This document shows, in pieces, positions 1 through 6,751 of a stretch of DNA of 12,760 nt. The stretch lies in assembly GCA_946479225.1 (NCBI GenBank), contig CAMLFI010000032.1:1-12760 (forward strand). Reading direction: 5' to 3'. Made by a program: the position numbers and the translations under genes. The notes beneath the pieces were generated by a model that was not told the DNA's origin, ran no database searches, and saw nothing but the letters and a program-made list of their open reading frames with translations. Position 1 is the stretch's first letter, and each line of letters begins with the position of its first letter. The DNA is from an uncultured Mucilaginibacter sp. GTDB lineage: Bacteria; Bacteroidota; Bacteroidia; Sphingobacteriales; Sphingobacteriaceae.

Positions 1-464
1 GGACTTACTGATAAAGCCAAGGTCTGCCCGTCAATAGTGGATAGGTTTGCTTTGCCTTTACCCGCTGTTAAAGCCTTTATAATATCTGCTTTACTGTATC
101 TGCCGGTTACTATGTGGCCCTTTAAAAAGGCGCTAAGCTTAGCCGGATCTTTGGTTAAGCCGTCAAGCGTACCTGCGGGCAATTTATTAAAAGCCGCGTT
201 ATTGGGCGCAAATATGGTATATGGGCCACCTGTTTTAAGCACGGTGTCAAGTCCGGCAGTCTTCACTGCTGCCGCGGCTGTAGAATAATCTGTGTTGCTT
301 AATAACACCCTTGCTACGTCGTCAGTAGGCGCAGCCGATTCTGATTGCGCAGCCGGTGCCGGTGTTGTTTTTTTTGTAGTATCTGTTACCTGGGCCGATG
401 CTTTACCCGCGACAAAGTATAATGCCGATGTGGCTACGGCCGCAATTAAAAGGAACTTTCTCAT
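1..464 (-). CDS. Secreted fasciclin (FAS1) domain protein, 3' end outside window
   Basis: The minus-strand frame opens with ATG at 464-462 and stays open to the window edge (154 codons). It begins MRKFLLIAAVATSALYF, followed by a short stretch to A-S-A-Q, a typical Sec signal peptide cleaved near residue 24. A Thr/Pro/Ala/Ser-rich linker follows to about residue 47, then a FAS1 fold: DVARVLLSNTDYSTAAAAVK, the first conserved box TIFAPNNAAFNKLP at about residues 83-96, and LKGHIVTGRYSKADI, which corresponds to the H-V-x-G second box. FAS1 domains are extracellular adhesion or matrix modules. One FAS1 domain of about 130 residues would end shortly past the window edge, so only a little is missing if the protein has a single domain. 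An adenine-rich AAAGAAG lies before the ATG. No consensus TAnnTTTG promoter is visible in the 250 bp upstream, so transcription may depend on another sigma factor; the sigma/anti-sigma pair beyond the gap is an obvious candidate (inference). Confidence 0.9.
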   Translation of the reverse strand, partial: MRKFLLIAAVATSALYFVAGKASAQVTDTTKKTTPAPAAQSESAAPTDDVARVLLSNTDYSTAAAAVKTAGLDTVLKTGGPYTIFAPNNAAFNKLPAGTLDGLTKDPAKLSAFLKGHIVTGRYSKADIIKALTAGKGKANLSTIDGQTLALSVS

Positions 465-710
465 GTTATCTTCTTTTTTAGTGAATAAATAGTTGAGTAA
501 AGTGTGTTATATGTTCCCTTTCTTTTTGTTAAAAACTTGTATTAATGACGATTTAACAACCCAATTGTTGTGCCATTGGGTAATTTTTAGCTTAAACCAT
601 TGGGTTTCAGTAAAAAAAATTGCTTTAAATGACCCTTTTTTAAGTCGTCGGCGTGGGGCATTATCTATAAAAAGAGCGAGATGAATGGTAATAAGCGTCA
701 ATTTTCAGGC
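465..710. other. Intergenic leader of the FAS1 gene with repeated ATTGGGT half-sites
   Basis: I see no convincing gene here; the short open frames have no family features. The heptamer ATTGGGT occurs at 575-581 and 599-605 on the plus strand, exactly 24 bp apart and both within CCATTGGGT. It also occurs inverted as ACCCAAT at 559-565, so 559-581 forms a 7-bp inverted repeat with a 9-nt spacer. Such an arrangement can be a regulator or alternative-sigma binding region for the FAS1 gene, but it could be chance in AT-rich DNA. Confidence 0.35.
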
Positions 711-747
711 AAAAAAGAAGCCTCCCGACACTCGCTGTCAGAAGGCT
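711..747 (-). terminator. Intrinsic terminator ending the candidate sRNA and the anti-sigma transcript
   Basis: On the minus strand AGCCTTCTGACA (747-736), loop GCGAG (735-731) and TGTCGGGAGGCT (730-719) form a 12-bp stem with two G-U pairs. TTCTTTTTT follows directly (719-711). A GC-rich stem plus a run of U is a canonical rho-independent terminator, and it works only in this direction. Confidence 0.85.
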
Positions 748-790
748 CCAACCTAAACCTTATCACATTAGTAAGAAAGGATTTCTTACC
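711..790 (-). ncRNA. Candidate small RNA of about 80 nt
   Basis: Read on the minus strand, a good Bacteroidota promoter (797-826) puts the start near 790. The predicted RNA begins almost at once with a perfect 8-bp hairpin, GTAAGAAA-tcc-TTTCTTAC (789-771). A 23-nt linker without obvious structure (770-748, including GATAAGGTTTAGGTTGG) leads to a GC-rich terminator hairpin and U-tract (747-711). It has no credible reading frame: the only ATG in the linker is followed immediately by TGA. A 5' hairpin, single-stranded linker and terminal hairpin with U-tract is the usual form of a stand-alone bacterial sRNA. It could instead be an attenuated leader of the FAS1 gene 250 bp downstream, or a 3' fragment of the sigma/anti-sigma transcript. 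I cannot assign an RNA family. Confidence 0.5.
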
Positions 791-796
791 AAACCA

Positions 797-826
797 CAAA
801 TATAATGATTATTTTACTATACACAA
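797..826 (-). promoter_or_regulatory. Bacteroidota-type promoter (TTG-N19-TATATTTG) of the candidate sRNA
   Basis: On the minus strand TTG (826-824) is followed after exactly 19 nt by TATATTTG (804-797). This matches the known Bacteroidota primary-sigma consensus, a -33 TTTG/TTG and a -7 TAnnTTTG. It predicts a start near 790, right at the first hairpin, well downstream of the anti-sigma stop codon at 904. Confidence 0.65.
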
Positions 827-903
827 TTTTTTCATTGCATTGCATTCATAAATTGCTATTTCACTGTTTACTAATTAATTGGTTAGTTTGGCACGAAGGG
901 GTT

Positions 904-1395
904 TTAATGTGCCTTGATTGCGTTGGCTGCGGCCTTTAGCTCTTGCACCTGCTGTTTGGCCTGCCTGCTTTCCAGGTAAAAATAAATGGCGCAGGCTAAA
1001 AATATCTTTCCTAATACAAATACAGCGGCAAAAACCCATTTCCAGTTTTTGTGGATACGCATGTAGTTGGTTTCGGCCTCAACTTCTATATACCGGCTCT
1101 TATTTTCTTCTGCGGATCTCTTCCATTCTTTATCAATGGGGCGCATTATCTCTGTGTCCGGAGCTATTACCAGGTCATTAATACTGTTTTCTATCCGTTC
1201 AAACATGTCAGGCGATGGTGGCACAGCCATATATTGCGCAATGCGCTCCATGTCTGTTTCCAGTTCAGTCAGGGTTTTATTTACTTCGGGATATTGCTTT
1301 TTAAACAGCGAAACCTCGTTCGCCTCCTCCTCGCTTGCACATCCCAATACAAATGCCTCCAGCACTCCGCTTTCTATGTATTCCTTAATTCTCAT
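904..1395 (-). CDS. RskA-like anti-sigma factor, single membrane pass
   Basis: The 163-residue product starts MRIKEYIESGVLEAFVLG, followed by ASEEEANEVSLFKKQYPEV. This is the N-terminal signature of RskA-type anti-sigma factors without the zinc-binding HxxxCxxC motif: a GxLExYVLG helix, then an E-rich helix and the YPE turn. Residues about 1-60 would be the cytoplasmic sigma-binding domain. One membrane segment (WVFAAVFVLGKIFLACAIYF) lies at about residues 119-138. Only some 25 charged residues follow (ESRQAKQQVQELKAAANAIK), probably a short helix or coiled coil, whereas classical RskA proteins carry a large extracytoplasmic domain of about 100 residues. It is therefore a shortened member, with no visible periplasmic sensor domain. 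Its start overlaps the end of the sigma gene by 11 bp, which implies translational coupling. Expected role: holding the upstream-encoded sigma factor at the inner membrane. Confidence 0.8.
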   Translation of the reverse strand: MRIKEYIESGVLEAFVLGCASEEEANEVSLFKKQYPEVNKTLTELETDMERIAQYMAVPPSPDMFERIENSINDLVIAPDTEIMRPIDKEWKRSAEENKSRYIEVEAETNYMRIHKNWKWVFAAVFVLGKIFLACAIYFYLESRQAKQQVQELKAAANAIKAH

Positions 1396-1870
1396 CCTTC
1401 ACTTCCCTTATTATCATAAAAGCTTCCTTCAATCTCAGCCTCAACTCAGGTTCAGGTAAATTTAATTCCTTCGCCAGTGCCTCTGTGGTTTTACGATGGT
1501 AATAAACCTCGCAAAATATAAGGCGCTGGGCTTCATTCATTCTGTTAAGATATTTATGGGATTGTATATACGTAGTATTGCTAACAACAGATTTACACTC
1601 ACTTGCGGCTTCTCCTAATTGTTCAACCTCGTTGTTTGCAAGGGTTATAAGCCAGGTCCAGGTATTGCTATAAGCATTTGACGGCAACACTTTTTTTGAG
1701 GAGGAAATATTAGTGAATACTTTAATAACGCAATCTTCGGCAAGCTCGCGGTTATTCACAATAGGCAGGATATAACCAAGCAGCCTATCCGCGTACGTGT
1801 TGTACAGGGTTTTTAAATCGGCAGGTTTATCCATTGTCGGCACATCATTGTTCTTATAACCTTGCTCCAT
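1385..1870 (-). CDS. ECF-like (sigma-70 family) RNA polymerase sigma factor
   Basis: The product has 161 residues, a normal size for a two-domain ECF sigma factor. Residues about 19-55 (LKTLYNTYADRLLGYILPIV, then NNRELAEDCVIKVFTNI) match region 2: the LYxxYxxRLLGY helix followed by the AED-[CA]-V core-binding helix. Residues about 105-157 (MNEAQRLIFCEVYYHRKTTE, then LAKELNLPEPELRLRLKEAF) match region 4, a helix-turn-helix with the usual LPxxQRxxF-like entry. Both regions are looser than typical: the Q-E-V-F motif of region 2.2 is IKVF, and the turn has PEPEL instead of SxxTVK. It probably drives a small regulon that may include the nearby FAS1 gene (inference). ATG at 1870 is used here; ATG at 1834 (MDKPADLK) is an equally possible start just before the conserved region. 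The gene is the first of an overlapping pair with the anti-sigma gene. Confidence 0.8.
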   Translation of the reverse strand: MEQGYKNNDVPTMDKPADLKTLYNTYADRLLGYILPIVNNRELAEDCVIKVFTNISSSKKVLPSNAYSNTWTWLITLANNEVEQLGEAASECKSVVSNTTYIQSHKYLNRMNEAQRLIFCEVYYHRKTTEALAKELNLPEPELRLRLKEAFMIIREVKDEN

Positions 1871-2022
1871 GTGTTATAAATTTGTTCGTTCAATTGCTTT
1901 TCTGCACCCGTTCTGCGCTATACAATGACGTTAAATATAAGAAATTATGAGTTATAAAATTTGAGTTATAAATCAAAATGTAACAATCAGAACCGTAAGT
2001 ATGTCATAATAATAAAAACACT

Positions 2023-2271
2023 ATGGCTGGTAAAGAAAGTTTTACACTGAACGGCGAAAATCTTTTAAAAAAAGTCAAAGAGCTTATCGCCGAAGGAAAT
2101 ATCCGCAGAATAACTATAAGCGATAAGGAGGGCAAGGAACTCATTACCTTTCCGGTAACAATTGGCGTGGTTGCTGCCATGATAGCCCCTGTATTGGCGG
2201 CAGTTGGCGCATTGGCTGCTTTTATTGGCGAATGCACCATTACTGTTGAACGCGAGGAGACATCGGCATAA
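2023..2271 (+). CDS. DUF4342 domain small membrane protein
   Basis: This 82-residue protein matches DUF4342 in order and wording. Residues about 11-45 hold GENLLKKVKELIAEGNIRRI, then TISDKEGKELITFPVTIG. A hydrophobic stretch VVAAMIAPVLAAVGALAAFI at about 49-68 follows, and then the family ending ECTITVERE. The N-terminal part is charged and cytosolic; the hydrophobic part is probably a single membrane helix. Function is unknown for the family. ATG at 2023 follows an AT-rich leader without a Shine-Dalgarno sequence, as is normal in Bacteroidota. It is divergent from the sigma factor gene, with 152 bp between them, and lies 95 bp before the TonB receptor gene, which has its own promoter. Confidence 0.85.
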   Translation: MAGKESFTLNGENLLKKVKELIAEGNIRRITISDKEGKELITFPVTIGVVAAMIAPVLAAVGALAAFIGECTITVEREETSA

Positions 2272-2308
2272 TAGCGCCCCTCGGGTATACTATTGTAATA
2301 TAAAAGCC

Positions 2309-2338
2309 GTTTTTATAAAGCTTAATAGGATATATTTG
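2309..2338 (+). promoter_or_regulatory. Promoter of the TonB receptor / DUF4249 operon
   Basis: TATATTTG at 2331-2338 matches the Bacteroidota -7 consensus TAnnTTTG exactly. A T-rich GTTTTT at 2309-2314 sits at the right distance for a weak -33 element. The predicted start near 2344 gives a leader of about 23 nt before the ATG at 2367. Confidence 0.55.
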
Positions 2339-2366
2339 CGCCAATTTAAACCACTACCCGCCGCTA

Positions 2367-4706
2367 ATGTATAAGTTCCCGGTTTTTTATTTGTTGCTGT
2401 TTGTATTGTTTTGTATTTACAGTGGTGGTGCTTTCGCGCAAAAAAACTATGCTGTTAGCGGCACGGTTAAAGACGCTGCCACCGGCGAAACATTAATTGG
2501 CGCTACTGTACGCATACTTGAGTTAAAGCAAAGCGGCGCTGTATCAAACGCCTACGGGTTTTATTCGTTAAGCGCACCGCAGGGAAATTACACGCTTGCA
2601 GTAAGTTTTGTGGGTTATGCCACTTATACGCAGTCGGTTCAATTAAATGCAAACACGCAGGTTAACGTGAGCCTTGAAGCTAACAATACCCTAACCGAAG
2701 TTGCCGTTAAGGCTAATTCAGGCCACGAGGCTGATAATATTGAAAGCGCACAGATGGGTGTACTGCGGCTGGATGTAAAGCAGCTGGATAATATCCCTGT
2801 AATTTTTGGCGAAAAGGATGTTTTAAAAACAATTCAGCTTTTGCCCGGAATTAAAACAACCGGCGACGGCAATACCGGGTTTTATGTTCGCGGGGGCGGA
2901 TCTGACCAAAACCTGATCTTGTTAGACGAGGCGGTGGTGTACAATGCATCTCACCTGTTTGGTTTCTTCTCTACTTTTAATACCGATGCTATTAAGGATG
3001 TAAGTATGTATAAAGGGGGCATGCCTGCCCAATATGGCGGGCGCATGTCGTCTGTATTAGATATTAAGATGTTAGATGGCAACGATAAGAATTTCACAGT
3101 GCAAGGGGGTATTGGGCTTATCGCGTCGCGCCTTAAGGTAGAAGGGCCAATTGTTAAAAACAAGGGCTCGTTTATGGTGAGCGCCCGGCGTACTTATGCC
3201 GATATGTTTTTAAAGTTATCGTCAGACTCTACCACGCGTAACGCCAGTCTTTATTTTTATGATATAAACGCCAAAGCCAACTATCATTTGGATGATAAGA
3301 ACACGCTTTTTATCTCCGGCTATTTTGGCAAGGATGTGCTTGGCCTTAAAAACAACTTTGAAACCAATTGGGGCAACCAAACAGGCACCTTGCGGTTTAA
3401 CCATGTTTTTAACAGTAAGCTGTTTTTAAATACCTCGCTTATTTACAGCAACTACAGCTATATAATAGAAAGCTACAATGCCAACCGCGATTTTAAAGTA
3501 ACATCCAGAATACGCGATTTTAATTTAAAAGAGGACCTGCAGTATTTTATATCAGACAAGCACACACTTTATTTTGGTGTTAACGCCGTACGCCATACCA
3601 TAGCGCCCGGCGAAATAAGTTCATCCGGATCGTCATCTATCAACTCACGGGCTATCCAAAATCGTTACGGCCTTGAAGCGTCGGCCTACGTGTCTGATGA
3701 GTGGCGTCCATCCGAGAGGTTTGATATCATTTTCGGCGCAAGACTAAGTTGGTTCTCGTTAATAGGGCCGGGTAAAATAAATACTTACAATAGCAGCGGG
3801 GCCATTACCAAAACTAACAACTATTCATCGGGACAGGTAATTAAAACCTACTTTAACCCCGAGCCTCGCATATCCATGAACTATAAGCTAACGGCACTTA
3901 GCTCGGTAAAAGCATCATATAACCGCAATACGCAAAATATCCATTTGCTGGCCAACTCAACCGCAAGCACACCTACTGATCTGTATGTAATGAGCAGCAA
4001 TAACATAAAACCCGGCATATCTGATCAGTTTTCTGTGGGTTATTTCAGAAATCAGAGCAACAACACTTATGAGTTTTCTGCAGAAGCTTATTATAAGCAC
4101 ATGGACAATATGATAGATTACCGCGATGGTTCGCAGCTTATTGGTAATGAGGATGTGGAATCGCAGTTGGTGTATGGCCAGGGAAGAGCTTACGGGCTTG
4201 AGCTGTTTGTTAAGAAAAAGGCGGGCAGGCTTACCGGCTGGATAGGCTACACGCTTTCAAAAACCGAGAGGAGGTTTGATGCTATCAACAGCGGGCAGTA
4301 TTTCCCTGCTACTTATGATCGCACACACGATGTATCGCTGGTTGGTATTTATAAGATCCGTAAACGTGTAACCGTGTCAGCCACCTTTGTATATGGCACG
4401 GGGAATGCTATTACATATCCGCAGGGAAAATACCGGATTGGCGGCCTTACCACTTTTTATTACCCGCTGCGCAATGCCGATAGGATGCCGGCCTATCATC
4501 GCCTGGATCTGGGGGTAACGCTTGACGGGCGCGAACATAAACGGTTCCATTCAAGCTGGACCTTTGGCTTGTATAATGCCTATAACCGTAAAAATCCGTA
4601 TACCATTACATTCAGAGACAATGCAGCCGATCCAACACGCACCGAAGCGGTAAAAACAAGTTTATTTGGTATAGTTCCGTCGGTTACTTATAACTTTAAG
4701 TTTTAA
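2367..4706 (+). CDS. TonB-dependent outer-membrane receptor (DUF4249-associated, FecA-like size)
   Basis: The 779-residue product has a signal peptide (hydrophobic 5-20, AFAQ cleavage region near 25). A carboxypeptidase-regulatory-like beta sandwich follows at about 28-105 (VSGTVKDAATGETLIGATVR; YGFYSLSAPQGNYTLAVSFV). The TonB plug spans about 120-235, with DVLKTIQLLPGIKTTGDGNT, GFYVRGGGSDQNLILLDEAV and YKGGMPAQYGGRMSSVLDIK. The remaining residues to 779 form the beta barrel, which ends in TYNFKF with the terminal Phe used for outer-membrane assembly. At under 800 residues it is much shorter than a SusC, and no SusD follows; instead a DUF4249 lipoprotein starts 1 bp downstream. It should import or bind a ligand at the outer membrane using TonB energy. 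The substrate cannot be told from the sequence; iron chelates, peptides or small glycans are all possible. Confidence 0.9.
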   Translation: MYKFPVFYLLLFVLFCIYSGGAFAQKNYAVSGTVKDAATGETLIGATVRILELKQSGAVSNAYGFYSLSAPQGNYTLAVSFVGYATYTQSVQLNANTQVNVSLEANNTLTEVAVKANSGHEADNIESAQMGVLRLDVKQLDNIPVIFGEKDVLKTIQLLPGIKTTGDGNTGFYVRGGGSDQNLILLDEAVVYNASHLFGFFSTFNTDAIKDVSMYKGGMPAQYGGRMSSVLDIKMLDGNDKNFTVQGGIGLIASRLKVEGPIVKNKGSFMVSARRTYADMFLKLSSDSTTRNASLYFYDINAKANYHLDDKNTLFISGYFGKDVLGLKNNFETNWGNQTGTLRFNHVFNSKLFLNTSLIYSNYSYIIESYNANRDFKVTSRIRDFNLKEDLQYFISDKHTLYFGVNAVRHTIAPGEISSSGSSSINSRAIQNRYGLEASAYVSDEWRPSERFDIIFGARLSWFSLIGPGKINTYNSSGAITKTNNYSSGQVIKTYFNPEPRISMNYKLTALSSVKASYNRNTQNIHLLANSTASTPTDLYVMSSNNIKPGISDQFSVGYFRNQSNNTYEFSAEAYYKHMDNMIDYRDGSQLIGNEDVESQLVYGQGRAYGLELFVKKKAGRLTGWIGYTLSKTERRFDAINSGQYFPATYDRTHDVSLVGIYKIRKRVTVSATFVYGTGNAITYPQGKYRIGGLTTFYYPLRNADRMPAYHRLDLGVTLDGREHKRFHSSWTFGLYNAYNRKNPYTITFRDNAADPTRTEAVKTSLFGIVPSVTYNFKF

Positions 4707-4707
4707 T

Positions 4708-5502
4708 ATGAAAGCATTTTATAACCTGGCGGCCGTTATTTTCTCGGCAATTGCTTTTTGCTCCTGCGAAAAGGTAATAGACCTTGATCTGAAGAATGCA
4801 TCGCCGCAATTGGTTATTGAGGGTAGCATTATCAATATCGCACATAATCCAACTGTAAGGATATCCCGCTCAGTGAGTTTTGATCAGCCAAGCAATTTTC
4901 CGGGAGTTAGCGGGGCAACAGTAAAGATCCTCACAAGTAGTTCGCCCATACTTTTAACAGAGACATCGCCCGGGGTTTACCAGGGGCCCGGGGTTATTGG
5001 CCGGTCAGGCAGAACCTATACACTTCAGGTTGATGTTGACGGGCAAACCTACAAGGCGGCATCAACCATGCCTAATATGACCGCGATAGATTCATTGGCC
5101 CTGGATGAGCAGGCATTCCAGGGAGAGATAACCAGAACTGTTATAGTATATTACTCAGACACCCCGGATGAAAAAAATCAGTACCGTTTTATTTTGAGTG
5201 TAAACGGCAAGCAGGTTAACGAAGTTTTTGCCCGCAATGACCAGTTTAATGACGGCAAAGTGGTACGCGTTGCATTATATCAGGAAGATATTGATATAAA
5301 ACCCGGCGACAAAATAGATATTGAAATGCAATGTATTGATGAGCGTGTTTATACCTATTGGTTTACTTTTAGTAAACAGGGCGGAACCGGGATGGGCAAT
5401 GGCTCTGTAGCGCCTACTAACCCACCTAATAATTTTGACAGGCCGGTGCTTGGATATTTTAGCGCCCATACCGTTAGCCGCCGAACATTTGTGGTGAAAT
5501 GA
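4708..5502 (+). CDS. DUF4249 outer-membrane lipoprotein
   Basis: The 264-residue product has a lipoprotein signal peptide (hydrophobic 5-18) with lipobox FCSC, so the lipidated residue is Cys20. Family features follow: CEKVIDLDLKNASPQLVIEG, then the beta-rich VSGATVKILTSS and GPGVIGRSGRTYTLQVDVDG stretches. It ends with the usual GYFSAHTVSRRTFVVK. DUF4249 proteins are predicted outer-membrane lipoproteins of unknown function, commonly encoded right after TonB receptors of the type seen here; by analogy with SusD they may form a lid or substrate-binding partner (inference). It is at the short end for the family but ends naturally, so it does not look truncated. Its start lies 1 bp after the receptor stop codon, so the two are almost certainly translated from one mRNA. 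Confidence 0.9.
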   Translation: MKAFYNLAAVIFSAIAFCSCEKVIDLDLKNASPQLVIEGSIINIAHNPTVRISRSVSFDQPSNFPGVSGATVKILTSSSPILLTETSPGVYQGPGVIGRSGRTYTLQVDVDGQTYKAASTMPNMTAIDSLALDEQAFQGEITRTVIVYYSDTPDEKNQYRFILSVNGKQVNEVFARNDQFNDGKVVRVALYQEDIDIKPGDKIDIEMQCIDERVYTYWFTFSKQGGTGMGNGSVAPTNPPNNFDRPVLGYFSAHTVSRRTFVVK

Positions 5503-5518
5503 TATTATTGAGCGGCAC

Positions 5519-5544
5519 AAAAAAAGCCGCTCAAATTGAGCGGC
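5519..5544 (-). terminator. recA: Intrinsic terminator of recA
   Basis: On the minus strand GCCGCTCAA (5544-5536), a central T and TTGAGCGGC (5534-5526) form a perfect GC-rich hairpin, followed at once by TTTTTTT (5525-5519). A third copy of the same arm, TTGAGCGGC, lies at 5508-5516, so an alternative hairpin 5508-5534 with a 9-nt A-rich loop is possible on the plus strand, where no U-tract follows. The element sits between the convergent DUF4249 gene and recA. Confidence 0.85.
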
Positions 5545-5574
5545 CTAAAAACTATTCTCTTAACTAATCTCTTT

Positions 5575-5590
5575 CCCGATAGCTATCGGG
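5575..5590. repeat. 16-bp perfect palindrome CCCGATAGCTATCGGG after recA
   Basis: CCCGATAG/CTATCGGG is a perfect palindrome, extended by T-A to 18 bp (5574-5591). It starts 10 bp beyond the recA stop codon and lies 30 bp before the recA terminator hairpin. It has no adjacent U-tract on either strand, so it is not itself a classical terminator. It has the look of a dispersed short palindrome of the REP kind; I cannot count genome copies from this window. Confidence 0.6.
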
Positions 5591-5600
5591 ATAAAAATTA

Positions 5601-6611
5601 TTACGCCTCTTCTACTAGTTTGTCACCGGTAACTTCGGCTTTAATACGGGCTTCCAGTTCATCCATCAGTTCCGGGTTATCCAATATCAATTGTTTAACG
5701 GCATCACGGCCCTGGCCTAAACGGGTTTCGCCATAGCTAAACCATGAACCTGCTTTTTTAATGATGTTGTGCTCAACACCCAGGTCAATTATCTCGCCTG
5801 CTTTTGAAATGCCTTCGCCAAACATAATGTCAAACTCAGCAATACGGAACGGAGGAGCAACCTTGTTTTTAACGATCTTTACTTTAACTCTGTTGCCAGA
5901 TACCTCATCAGTATCTTTTATTTGCGATATACGGCGAACATCTAAACGTACTGAAGCATAAAACTTAAGCGCGTTACCGCCGGTAGTAGTTTCGGGGTTA
6001 CCAAACATTACGCCTATTTTATCGCGTAACTGGTTAATAAATATACAGCAGCATCCTGTTTTGCTGATGGTACCGGTTAGTTTACGCAATGCTTGCGACA
6101 TTAAACGCGCATGCAAACCCATTTTTGAGTCGCCCATTTCGCCTTCAATCTCTGCCTTTGGCACCAATGCGGCAACCGAGTCAATAACCAATATATCAAT
6201 AGCGCCAGAGCGGATCAGGTTGTCGGCAATTTCAAGTGCCTGCTCGCCGTTATCCGGTTGAGAGATCAGCAGGTTCTCAACATCAACGCCTAACTTTTTT
6301 GCGTAAAAACGATCGAATGCGTGCTCTGCATCAATAAATGCTGCTATACCACCGTTTTTCTGCGATTCGGCAATGGCATGTATAGCCAATGTGGTTTTAC
6401 CTGATGATTCAGGTCCGTATATTTCTATCACACGTCCTTTTGGTAGGCCGCCAACGCCTAAAGCGATGTCTAATCCTAATGATCCGGTTGAAATAACCTC
6501 TGTTGGTTCAATAACAGAATCACCCAACTTCATTATGGTGCCTTTTCCGTATGATTTTTCCAGCTTATCCAGCGTAAGCTGTAGTGCTTTTAACTTATCT
6601 GCGTTGCTCAT
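5601..6611 (-). CDS. recA: Recombinase RecA
   Basis: The 336-residue product is a full-length RecA. It has the Walker A loop GPESSGKTT at 66-74, Walker B LVIDS at 141-145, the L1 region [20 protein letters not shown] at 156-175, and the L2 region [20 protein letters not shown] at 204-223. The C-terminal domain follows ([37 protein letters not shown]) with an acidic tail ending VEEA. It coats single-stranded DNA and catalyses ATP-dependent strand exchange in homologous recombination and repair. A Cys triplet (residues 187-189, [11 protein letters not shown]) replaces the LLI-like strand of the E. coli protein. The start at 6611 gives the normal RecA N-terminus ([11 protein letters not shown]). 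No LexA-type box (GAAC/GTTC dyad) is visible upstream, so SOS control is not evident. Confidence 0.98.
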   Translation of the reverse strand: MSNADKLKALQLTLDKLEKSYGKGTIMKLGDSVIEPTEVISTGSLGLDIALGVGGLPKGRVIEIYGPESSGKTTLAIHAIAESQKNGGIAAFIDAEHAFDRFYAKKLGVDVENLLISQPDNGEQALEIADNLIRSGAIDILVIDSVAALVPKAEIEGEMGDSKMGLHARLMSQALRKLTGTISKTGCCCIFINQLRDKIGVMFGNPETTTGGNALKFYASVRLDVRRISQIKDTDEVSGNRVKVKIVKNKVAPPFRIAEFDIMFGEGISKAGEIIDLGVEHNIIKKAGSWFSYGETRLGQGRDAVKQLILDNPELMDELEARIKAEVTGDKLVEEA

Positions 6612-6629
6612 CTTAAATTATATCTTCAG

Positions 6630-6637
6630 CAAAAATA
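6630..6637 (-). promoter_or_regulatory. recA: Probable -7 element of the recA promoter
   Basis: On the minus strand TATTTTTG (6637-6630) fits TAnnTTTG and lies 18 bp before the recA ATG, which gives a very short leader of roughly 12 nt. No clear TTG/TTTG is present 19 bp further upstream; that stretch is AT-rich, so the call rests on the -7 box alone. Confidence 0.35.
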
Positions 6638-6751
6638 ATAATTAATTTAATAAATGCTAATTTTTTTAGTAAAAATTTATGTTTATTTCGTGGTTCTCTC
6701 AAAGCTAATTATTGTTGCAGACAAATAACTAAAATAAATTTCCACAAAAAC

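Noticed and set aside
507..701. Open frames of 63-64 codons on both strands in the gap before the FAS1 gene
   Set aside because: Their translations are rich in Lys and Phe with no motif, and both strands are open only because the DNA is AT-rich.
1051..1459. Plus-strand open frames of 122-130 codons opposite the anti-sigma and sigma genes
   Set aside because: They overlap each other in different frames, have no recognisable domain, and lie opposite two genes with clear family features.
2272..2330. Terminator after the DUF4342 gene
   Set aside because: No stem of useful length followed by a U-tract can be drawn in this stretch.
5536..6645. Several plus-strand open frames of 66-90 codons opposite recA
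   Set aside because: They are antisense shadows of the highly conserved recA gene with no family features.
6660..6720. Possible LexA/SOS box upstream of recA (GAGAACCACGAA on the minus strand)
   Set aside because: Only half of a GAAC-N4-GTTC dyad is present, so it does not support LexA control.
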